Positions 7,427 through 13,362 of a stretch of 20,408 bases of DNA are shown in pieces (position 1 is the stretch's first letter; the number at the start of each line of letters is the position of its first letter). The position numbers and the translations under genes are program-made. The stretch spans positions 1 to 20,408 of the forward strand of contig CALFGH010000165.1 in the NCBI GenBank assembly GCA_937958315.1. Direction: 5' to 3'. The notes beneath the pieces were generated by a model that saw only the letters and a list, made by a program, of their open reading frames with translations, did no database searches and was not told the origin of the DNA. The stretch comes from an uncultured Collinsella sp. (GTDB taxonomy: Bacteria; Actinomycetota; Coriobacteriia; Coriobacteriales; Coriobacteriaceae).

Positions 7427-8182
7427 CTACGAAACGCGCTCCAACTGGTCCCTTGCATCAGAAAGCGCGTGTTCTACCCCGTTTTGCACCTCAGTATCAA
7501 AACGATACGCAGGGACCGAAACGCTTAAACCATAGAGACGCCCGCCTTTTTCTATGGGAACGGCGATGCACTCAACCCCTTCTGCCATCTCCTGATGATC
7601 ATATGCAAAACCACACCTTCGGACCTCCTCGAGCTGCCGCATCAGGTCATCTATGTGTTTTACCGCATGCTCAGTCGTTTTTTCGAATGGGAAAGGAAGC
7701 AGCGAGCGAACCGACTCCTCATCCCATCGAGATAGGATCGCCTTTCCAATCGCCGTGCAGTGCGCAGGAAGGGTCTTACCGATTTCCGATGAAAGACGGA
7801 TGTGCTGGGGGGAATCAACGCGCGAAATATAGAGGACACGACCGTGGTCGAGCACACCGAGCTGACAGGTCTCTCCGCACGATGCGACAACCTTTCGCAT
7901 GGCTGTCTCAAAAGAGGACAATCCCCCACTCTCACGATCGAATGCCTTGCCCAGCAGATACGTCTTAAGCCCAATCGAATACCTACCGGTAGTCTCGTCA
8001 TAACTAACGTAATCTGAATCGGCCATGGTGTGCAAAATCGAGAAGAGACTGCTTTTTGGAGCGCCGACAATGCGGCATATCTCCGCCATGGTAAGTCCGC
8101 TCTTTGTAGCCGAAAGGGCCTCAAAGATTGATAGAACCCGCAAGGTAGAGCGGTGGCCAGCAGGATTATATCGCGAGGACAT
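7427..8182 (-). CDS. IclR-family transcriptional regulator
   Basis: A 251-aa DNA-binding regulator. An N-terminal winged helix-turn-helix (about residues 8-70) has the IclR phrasing RVLSIFEAL, GLTMAEICRIVGAPKSSLFSILHTM and the GRYSIGLKTYLLG linker. The IclR effector-binding domain follows (about 75-250), with SEIGKTLPAHCTAIGKAIL and the AEGVECIAVPI block near the end. ATG at 8182 has AAGGAGAG 5 nt upstream. It is transcribed away from the dehydratase-transporter-hydrolase-aldolase operon, the usual layout for a local regulator of sugar-acid catabolism; E. coli XynR (YagI) beside yagEF is a parallel. The effector is probably a pathway sugar acid or its keto-deoxy product, which is inference. 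A TATACT box at 8229-8224 could serve its promoter. Its base composition is lower in GC than the operon it faces. Confidence 0.93.
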   Translation of the reverse strand: MSSRYNPAGHRSTLRVLSIFEALSATKSGLTMAEICRIVGAPKSSLFSILHTMADSDYVSYDETTGRYSIGLKTYLLGKAFDRESGGLSSFETAMRKVVASCGETCQLGVLDHGRVLYISRVDSPQHIRLSSEIGKTLPAHCTAIGKAILSRWDEESVRSLLPFPFEKTTEHAVKHIDDLMRQLEEVRRCGFAYDHQEMAEGVECIAVPIEKGGRLYGLSVSVPAYRFDTEVQNGVEHALSDARDQLERVS

Positions 8183-8317
8183 GGCAACTCTCCTTGTTCA
8201 TTAACGCCCAAACTTTCCCCGTAAGTATAGCGGCATGCCCCTTCAAGCAACCGTTCACCGGCCAACCAAAACCATTCGCGGCGGGACCGTGTGAGATCTT
8301 CAGCATTTCATATATAT

Positions 8318-8333
8318 TGTTCCGTATAACGAA
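8318..8333. promoter_or_regulatory. Imperfect palindrome, candidate second operator half
   Basis: TTCCGTATAACGAA is a near-palindrome (two mismatches) that abuts the larger palindrome and shares its TTCGTA/ACGAA elements. It overlaps an AT-rich stretch (TATATATTG, TATAAC) that could contain the operon promoter, although no clear -35 was found. Confidence 0.4.
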
Positions 8334-8360
8334 TAACGTTCGTAAATACGAACGTTATTC
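8331..8360. promoter_or_regulatory. 30-bp palindromic operator candidate
   Basis: GAATAACGTTCGTA, a 2-nt AA centre, then TACGAACGTTATTC: 14-bp arms with no mismatch. It ends 21 nt before the dehydratase ATG, between the AT-rich promoter region and the Shine-Dalgarno site, in the divergent region shared with the IclR gene. That position suits repression by a dimeric or tetrameric regulator. No T-run follows, so it is not a terminator. Confidence 0.7.
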
Positions 8361-8381
8361 AAATGGACATAGGGAGGAAAC

Positions 8382-9908
8382 ATGTCAGACGCTGTAAGCC
8401 AAGGCCAAAACGCCGTTGTCATCGATCAGAGGGACAACGTCGCCGTCGCCACCTACCAACTGGAGGCGGGCGCCGAGGCCCGCTATCCCATGCCGGACGG
8501 CACGCTGGCGAGCGTTACCGTGACCGACGACATCCCGCTGTTCCACAAGATTGCCCTCGTGGACATCCCCAAGGGTGAGAAGATCGTCAAGTATGGCGAG
8601 TTCATCGGTGTGGCCACCACGGACATCAAGCGCGGACAGCATGTTCATACGCACAACTGCGCCAGCTCCGACGACCTGAAGGACTCCGTCGTCACCGACA
8701 CCGACTCCGTCGCCTCCAAGACCTCCTCGTCCGCGGAGGGCACGCGCACCTTCATGGGCTACCGTCGCCCGGACGGTCGTGTCGGCATCCGCAACCACGT
8801 CCTGATCCTTCCCACGAGCATCTGCGCCTCCGACACCACGGAGAGGATCGCGAACGCGGTTGAGGGCTGCGTCTCCTTCCACAACCAGAATGGCTGTTCG
8901 CAGGTCGACTGCGACCAGAAGGTGACTATTGCTGCCTTGGCAGGCTACGCTGCGAACCCGAACATCTATGGCGTCGTTTGCGTCTCCTTGGGCTGCGAGG
9001 GCTGCCAGAACGACATCGTGGTCGATGCGATTCGCGAGCGCACCAACAAGCCCGTCGAGACCCTGGTCATCCAAAAGGTCGGCGGCTCCATCAGGGCGAT
9101 CGAGGAGGGTACGCGCCTTGCCCGCAAGATGGTCGCCGAGGCGGACCAGTGCGTCCGCGAGCCCACTGACATCTCCGAGCTCATCTTCGGCACCAACTGC
9201 GGCGGCTCCGACCCCTCGAGCGGCCTTGGCTCCAATCCGCTGATCGGCGAGGTCTCCGACTGGCTCGTCAACCATGGTGCCACCTCCGTGCTGTGCGAGA
9301 CGCCCGAGCTCTTTGGCGCCGAACACATCCTCGCCCGCCGCGCGAAGGACAAGCAGGTTTCGGACGACATCCTCAAGATCGTCTACGACTACGAGAAGTA
9401 CGTCCAGATGTTTGGCGCCGAGATGCGAGAGGGCAACCCCAGCCCTGGAAATATGGCTGGCGGACTCACGACCCTCGAGGAGAAGTCTCTCGGCTGCGTG
9501 CACAAGGGAGGCCACAGCCCCCTCAACGCCGTCTATCCGTACGCGGCGCAGCTCAATCCGCACGAGGGCCTCGTCGTGATGGACACCCCCGGCAACGACC
9601 CTTCCAGCGTGGGCGGCATCATCGCCGGCGGCTGCCAGCTCGTGGTCTTCTCGACCGGTCTTGGCACCCCTACCGGAAACGCCATCGCGCCCGTGTATCG
9701 CCTGACTGCCAACAAGCGCACCTACGAGGCCATGAGGGATAACACCGACCTCGACGCGAGCCCGACGATCTACGGCCCCGAGTCCATGGAGGAGATGCGC
9801 GACAGGATGCTCGACGACATCATCGCCGTCTGCAACGGCCGCAAGGTCTGCGCCGAGGCCCTTGGCTATACCGAGACCGCCCTTCCGCACATCTGCAACT
9901 ATATGTAG
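8382..9908 (+). CDS. UxaA/GarD-family sugar-acid dehydratase (fused SAF + catalytic domain)
   Basis: A 508-aa protein that is similar along its length to altronate and galactarate dehydratases, iron-dependent enzymes that remove water from a hexonate or aldarate to give a 2-keto-3-deoxy acid. The N-terminal SAF-type domain (about residues 10-98) ends with YGEFIGVATTDIKRGQHVHTHN. The large catalytic domain begins at GYRRPDGRVGIRN (126-138) and contains the NGCSQVDCD, SLGCEGCQ, FGTNCGGSD, NPSPGNMAGGLTTLEEKSLG and FSTGLGTPTGN blocks, all recognisable from E. coli UxaA. AGGGAGG precedes the ATG. It is the first gene of the operon. The exact substrate is not set by these motifs; altronate, galactarate and a pentonate or deoxyhexonate are all possible. 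Confidence 0.9.
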   Translation: MSDAVSQGQNAVVIDQRDNVAVATYQLEAGAEARYPMPDGTLASVTVTDDIPLFHKIALVDIPKGEKIVKYGEFIGVATTDIKRGQHVHTHNCASSDDLKDSVVTDTDSVASKTSSSAEGTRTFMGYRRPDGRVGIRNHVLILPTSICASDTTERIANAVEGCVSFHNQNGCSQVDCDQKVTIAALAGYAANPNIYGVVCVSLGCEGCQNDIVVDAIRERTNKPVETLVIQKVGGSIRAIEEGTRLARKMVAEADQCVREPTDISELIFGTNCGGSDPSSGLGSNPLIGEVSDWLVNHGATSVLCETPELFGAEHILARRAKDKQVSDDILKIVYDYEKYVQMFGAEMREGNPSPGNMAGGLTTLEEKSLGCVHKGGHSPLNAVYPYAAQLNPHEGLVVMDTPGNDPSSVGGIIAGGCQLVVFSTGLGTPTGNAIAPVYRLTANKRTYEAMRDNTDLDASPTIYGPESMEEMRDRMLDDIIAVCNGRKVCAEALGYTETALPHICNYM

Positions 9909-9947
9909 GCCAGCGTCTGACAGGACGCTTCAGAAAGGAGAGAAACC

Positions 9948-11081
9948 GTGACAACCACGCAAGCTCCAGAAAAGACGCCCAACGCGTTCCAACGCGGCGT
10001 CAACGCGGTCATCGACCTGCTGTCTTCGTTCTTCCTCCCGATCATCAACCTGCTCGTCTCCGTCGGCATCCTCAAGGGCATCCTGACGCTTCTGCAGGTC
10101 TCGGGCATGGTCACCGACGACTCGACCACGTATGCGATCCTCAACGCGATGGCCGACTCGCTGTTCTACTTCATCCCGGTGTTTCTTGCTTACACCTCGT
10201 CAAAGCGCTTCGATGTTGACACGGTGACCGCCGTCCTTCTCGGCTGCATCCTGGTGTATCCGTCCATCACCACCATCATGGCGGCGGACGCGCCCGTCTA
10301 CCTGTTTGGCCTCGAGCTCTCGAAGGCGACGTACTCCAGCTCCGTCATCCCCATCCTTCTTGCCATCTACTGCGCGAGCTGGGTCCAGAAGGCCTGCTAC
10401 AAGATCATCCCCGAGACCTTCCGCGGCCTGTTCACGCCGCCTATCACGATCATCGTTATCGTCCCGCTCGCCCTGGCCGTCTTCGGCCCCCTCGGCACCA
10501 TCGTGGGCGGTTGGCTCGCGCAGGGCTACGAGGCCGTCTACAACCTCTCGCCGCTCGTCGCCGGCGCGCTGATCGGCGCGTTCCAGCCGTTCCTCGTCAT
10601 CCTCGGCCTGCACTGGGCCCTGTTCCCCATTGCCATGAACAACGTCGCGGTCTACGGCTTCGACACCATCATGGCCCTGTTCGGCGGCGCGATCTTCGCC
10701 CAGGGCGGTGCCGCGCTCGCCGTCGCCCTCAAGACTAAGAACAAGAAGTTCCGCTCCCAGGCGATCTCCGCCTCGCTCACCACGCTGCTGGGCATCACCG
10801 AGCCCGCGATGTACGGCGTGAACCTGCGCCTCAAGAAGCCCATGGTCTGCGCATGCGTCGCCGGCGGCATTGGCTCCGCCGTGGCAGGCCTGTTCGGTTG
10901 CGCCGGCACCGCCTTCGCTTTGCCCGCGCTCACCACGCTGCCCGTCTTCATGAGCCGCGCGTTCGTTCCCTTCTGCATCTCGCTGGCGCTCGCCTTTGGC
11001 CTCGCCTTCCTGTTCACGCTCTTCGTCCCGATCGACGACGTGACCGAGGAAGAGATGGAGACCGAGGAGCAGTCCGCCTAG
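9948..11081 (+). CDS. Lone PTS EIIC domain, glucose/sucrose/beta-glucoside type
   Basis: A 377-aa polytopic membrane protein (about 10 hydrophobic segments) corresponding to only the EIIC translocation domain. It starts directly at the IIC region (FFLPIINLLVSVGILKGIL, residues 28-46), with no EIIB cysteine domain before it and no EIIA histidine domain after it. The IIC signature GITEPAMYGVNLRLKKP is at 282-298, with the sugar-site Glu285, and LGLHW carries His222. The C-terminus is a short acidic tail. The start is GTG at 9948 with AAGGAGAG upstream, 39 nt after the dehydratase. EIIC normally moves sugar while EIIB phosphorylates it. Here it either borrows EIIA/EIIB from elsewhere or works as a non-phosphorylating carrier. 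Substrate unknown. Confidence 0.9.
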   Translation: MTTTQAPEKTPNAFQRGVNAVIDLLSSFFLPIINLLVSVGILKGILTLLQVSGMVTDDSTTYAILNAMADSLFYFIPVFLAYTSSKRFDVDTVTAVLLGCILVYPSITTIMAADAPVYLFGLELSKATYSSSVIPILLAIYCASWVQKACYKIIPETFRGLFTPPITIIVIVPLALAVFGPLGTIVGGWLAQGYEAVYNLSPLVAGALIGAFQPFLVILGLHWALFPIAMNNVAVYGFDTIMALFGGAIFAQGGAALAVALKTKNKKFRSQAISASLTTLLGITEPAMYGVNLRLKKPMVCACVAGGIGSAVAGLFGCAGTAFALPALTTLPVFMSRAFVPFCISLALAFGLAFLFTLFVPIDDVTEEEMETEEQSA

Positions 11082-11213
11082 CGTCCGGATTGCAAGGCCA
11101 CTCTATGTCCCGCGCCTGCGGGTTCGACCGGAGGTGGTGCCCACCTGGCAGCAAAGCGTATCCGTCACTGACCATATATCCATTAGACATTGTTTGACGT
11201 AAGGAGAAAAAAA
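11082..11213 (+). other. 132-nt intra-operon gap with two small hairpins
   Basis: The gap between the EIIC and hydrolase genes holds CCCGC-GCCT-GCGGG and AGGTGG-TGC-CCACCT. Neither is followed by a T-run. These may be RNA processing or stability elements that change relative expression, or a weak internal control point. The hydrolase RBS AAGGAG (11201-11206) is at the end. Confidence 0.35.
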
Positions 11214-12125
11214 ATGAAGAAGATCGACGCACACGCCCACGTCTTTGACCACATCGGCTCCATGGGCAAGGCCGGAGAGCTGCGCCCCCTAGGCAACGGC
11301 AACTGTCGCTGGGCCACCGGCGAAGAGTTCCGTATCATCCCCGAGGGCAAGGGAGACAAGGAGTACCTCGTTGAGACCTTCATGGACGTCATGGACGAAA
11401 ACGACGTCGAGAAGGCCATCCTGCTGCAGGGCGTCCTGTACGGCCTGCAGAACGAGTACGCCATGGAATGCGCCGAGAAGTACCCTGACCGCTTCAAAGC
11501 CGCGGTGATGCTCGACCCCTTCTGCCGCTGCGCCCAGCAGATCCTCGAGCACTTCATCAACGATCTGCACGCCCACGTCTTCAAGTTCGAGGTCTCTGTG
11601 GGCGGCGGCCTTTCCGGCTACCACCGCGATTTCGCGGTCGACGGCCCCGAGATGACGGTCCTCATCGACAGGATCGCCCAGGTCGAGGACGCCACTCTGG
11701 TGCTCGACATCGGCAGCCCCAACCAGTCCAGCTGCCAGCCCGAGGCCGTATATCGCCTGGCCAAGAAGTACCCCGGCCTGCACATTGTCGTCTGCCACCT
11801 GCTCGCCCCGTCCCTTGAGGACGGCGACGTCCTCAAGTGCGCGCTTCCGTACCTCGCCCACGATAACGTCTGGGTCGATCTCTCCGCGCTGCCCTGGAAC
11901 GTCGCTCCCGAGGCCTACCCGTATCCCACCGCGCTCGAGTACATCGCGATGGCGAAGGACGTCCTGGGCGCCGACAAGATCATCTGGGGCACCGACTCCC
12001 CCTGTGTCCTCACCAAGTTCGACTACAAGGACCTCTATAGCTTCATCGAGGACTCCGACGTCTTCACCGACGCCGAGAAGCAGGGTGTCTTCTACGATAA
12101 CGCCGTCAAGGCCTACTACCTCTAG
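11214..12125 (+). CDS. Amidohydrolase-2 family metal-dependent hydrolase, possible lactonase
   Basis: A 303-aa TIM-barrel hydrolase of the amidohydrolase_2 family (COG2159/COG3618 type). The metal motif HxH is at His7 and His9 (DAHAHVF), a further His at 195 follows the VVCHLL strand, and the C-terminal catalytic aspartate is in WGTDSP (Asp261). The strand usually ending in His (VxxH) here reads LVLDIG, with Asp165, so one metal ligand may differ. The start ATG at 11214 is preferred over the upstream ATG at 11190 because AAGGAG sits 7 nt before it. Members of this family act as lactonases, decarboxylases or amidases; beside a dehydratase and aldolase, opening a sugar-acid lactone is the best guess. 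Confidence 0.85.
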   Translation: MKKIDAHAHVFDHIGSMGKAGELRPLGNGNCRWATGEEFRIIPEGKGDKEYLVETFMDVMDENDVEKAILLQGVLYGLQNEYAMECAEKYPDRFKAAVMLDPFCRCAQQILEHFINDLHAHVFKFEVSVGGGLSGYHRDFAVDGPEMTVLIDRIAQVEDATLVLDIGSPNQSSCQPEAVYRLAKKYPGLHIVVCHLLAPSLEDGDVLKCALPYLAHDNVWVDLSALPWNVAPEAYPYPTALEYIAMAKDVLGADKIIWGTDSPCVLTKFDYKDLYSFIEDSDVFTDAEKQGVFYDNAVKAYYL

Positions 12126-12182
12126 GTCCTTTTCGGCAGTGCAGGGATTCGTGGGGGCGTGACCCCGGAAAGCGAGTGACAC

Positions 12183-13061
12183 ATGTTTGAGGGAGTCTTC
12201 TGCCCCTCCATCACCATCACCGACGATGATGGAAAGATCGATTACGAGCTGTGGGGCAGGCACCTGGACCACCTGGCCGACGCGGGCATCAACGGCGTGC
12301 TGCTGTTTGGCAGCATCGGCGAGTTCTACAGCGTGAGCCTCGAGGACAAGAAGTCGGTCATCGACTTTGCCGTCGAGCGGGTCGCCGGCCGCATGAAGGT
12401 CTTCGTCGGCGTGGGTGACACCACCTACGACAACGTCCTCGAACTCACGCGCTATGCCCAGAAGGCCGGTGCCGACGCAGTTCTGGCGGTCTCGCCGTAC
12501 TACTTCGGGCCCACCGACGACGCTGCCGAAAAGTACTTTGGTGGCATCGCAGACACCACCAACCTGCCCGTCGTGCTATACAACTTTCCGGCGCGCACCG
12601 GCACCGACCTGTCGCCCGAGCTCGTGGCCAGGCTCGCCGCCGCCCATCCGAATATCTGCGGCATCAAGGACACGGTCGACACCATCAGTCACACGCGCAA
12701 GGTCATCCGCGCCGTCCGCAAGGTCAACCCCGAGTTCTCGGTCCTTTCCGGCTTCGACGAGTACTACCTGGTCAACCGCGCGAGCGGCGGCAACGGCGTT
12801 CTGTGTGGCCTCACCAACGTGGAGCCCGAGCTCTTTGTGAGGCTGCACGGCGCCTACCAGGCAGGCGACTTCGCGACCGCCATCGAGTGCGCCAAGCGCA
12901 TCTCGTCGCTCATGGCCGTCTACGACGCCTGCGATCTGTTTATTTCTGCCATCAAAGTAGCGGTCAATATAAAGGGTCTTCCAATCTCGACCGCGATCTT
13001 TGATCCCGCCATACAGGCCAGCGATGACCAAAAGGCAACAATCGAACAGCTCCTGTCATAG
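12183..13061 (+). CDS. YagE/DapA-family 2-keto-3-deoxy-acid aldolase
   Basis: A 292-aa class I aldolase of the DHDPS/N-acetylneuraminate-lyase family. Schiff-base Lys162 lies in GIKDT and the catalytic Tyr133 in LYNFPARTG. The substrate loop reads GSIGEF (residues 43-48) where DHDPS has GTTGES and E. coli YagE has GTGGEF, so this is closer to the keto-deoxy-acid aldolases than to lysine synthesis. It is expected to split a 2-keto-3-deoxy acid into pyruvate and an aldehyde, the natural step after the UxaA-type dehydratase. It is 57 nt after the hydrolase, with only a weak GGAAAG-type site upstream. It is the last gene of the operon, followed by a strong terminator. Confidence 0.92.
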   Translation: MFEGVFCPSITITDDDGKIDYELWGRHLDHLADAGINGVLLFGSIGEFYSVSLEDKKSVIDFAVERVAGRMKVFVGVGDTTYDNVLELTRYAQKAGADAVLAVSPYYFGPTDDAAEKYFGGIADTTNLPVVLYNFPARTGTDLSPELVARLAAAHPNICGIKDTVDTISHTRKVIRAVRKVNPEFSVLSGFDEYYLVNRASGGNGVLCGLTNVEPELFVRLHGAYQAGDFATAIECAKRISSLMAVYDACDLFISAIKVAVNIKGLPISTAIFDPAIQASDDQKATIEQLLS

Positions 13062-13065
13062 ACTT

Positions 13066-13119
13066 GTATTTGGATCGATGTGAGATTACCGTCTTCACAT
13101 CGATCCAAATATCTTTTTT
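13066..13119 (+). terminator. Strong intrinsic terminator of the catabolic operon
   Basis: A 17-bp perfect stem, TATTTGGATCGATGTGA (13067-13083) with its complement (13095-13111), an 11-nt loop, and a T-run at 13114-13119. It follows the aldolase stop by 5 nt. Confidence 0.92.
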
Positions 13120-13169
13120 CTTGTTTAATATATGAATTTATTTCCATAAGTTCATAAATATATGGAGAC

Positions 13170-13193
13170 AAGGACCCGTGGGGGTCCTTTTTC
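13170..13193 (+). terminator. Second plus-strand terminator-like hairpin
   Basis: AAGGACCC-GTGG-GGGTCCTT followed by five T and C. It lies about 50 nt after the main terminator, beyond an AT-rich stretch, and probably backs it up. Confidence 0.7.
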
Positions 13194-13362
13194 ATTTATT
13201 TCTACCTGCGTTTTTATCTGATTGTTGTATTTGAGCTCGATTTGTCAGAAATCGGGCAAGCTTTTGGTCAGCTTCTGGTACTTACCCGCATGAACCATGG
13301 CGGTAGCCTCATCCCAAGCGCCGCGGCCTCCCCGTGCGGCGCACGAGGGATAAGGAGCAGCC
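13194..13362 (+). promoter_or_regulatory. Leader region of the adhesin gene
   Basis: The interval holds the adhesin Shine-Dalgarno site (AAGGAG about 6 nt before the ATG at 13363) and presumably its promoter. No convincing -35/-10 pair was found: TTGTTG near 13223 has only a poor -10 partner. No riboswitch or small gene was identified. A short minus-strand frame here (13245-13330) is described in the findings. Confidence 0.4.

Noticed and set aside
8385..9890. 501-aa minus-strand frame opposite the dehydratase
   Set aside because: Exact shadow of the UxaA-type gene caused by its strong codon bias; Val/Gly/Asp-rich with no domain.
11289..12272. 327-aa minus-strand frame spanning the hydrolase gene
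   Set aside because: Shadow of the amidohydrolase; has no RBS and crosses into the aldolase gene.
13066..13119. Long inverted repeat as a possible transposon end or recombination site
   Set aside because: A T-run follows directly and it sits 5 nt after an operon's last stop; a terminator explains it fully.
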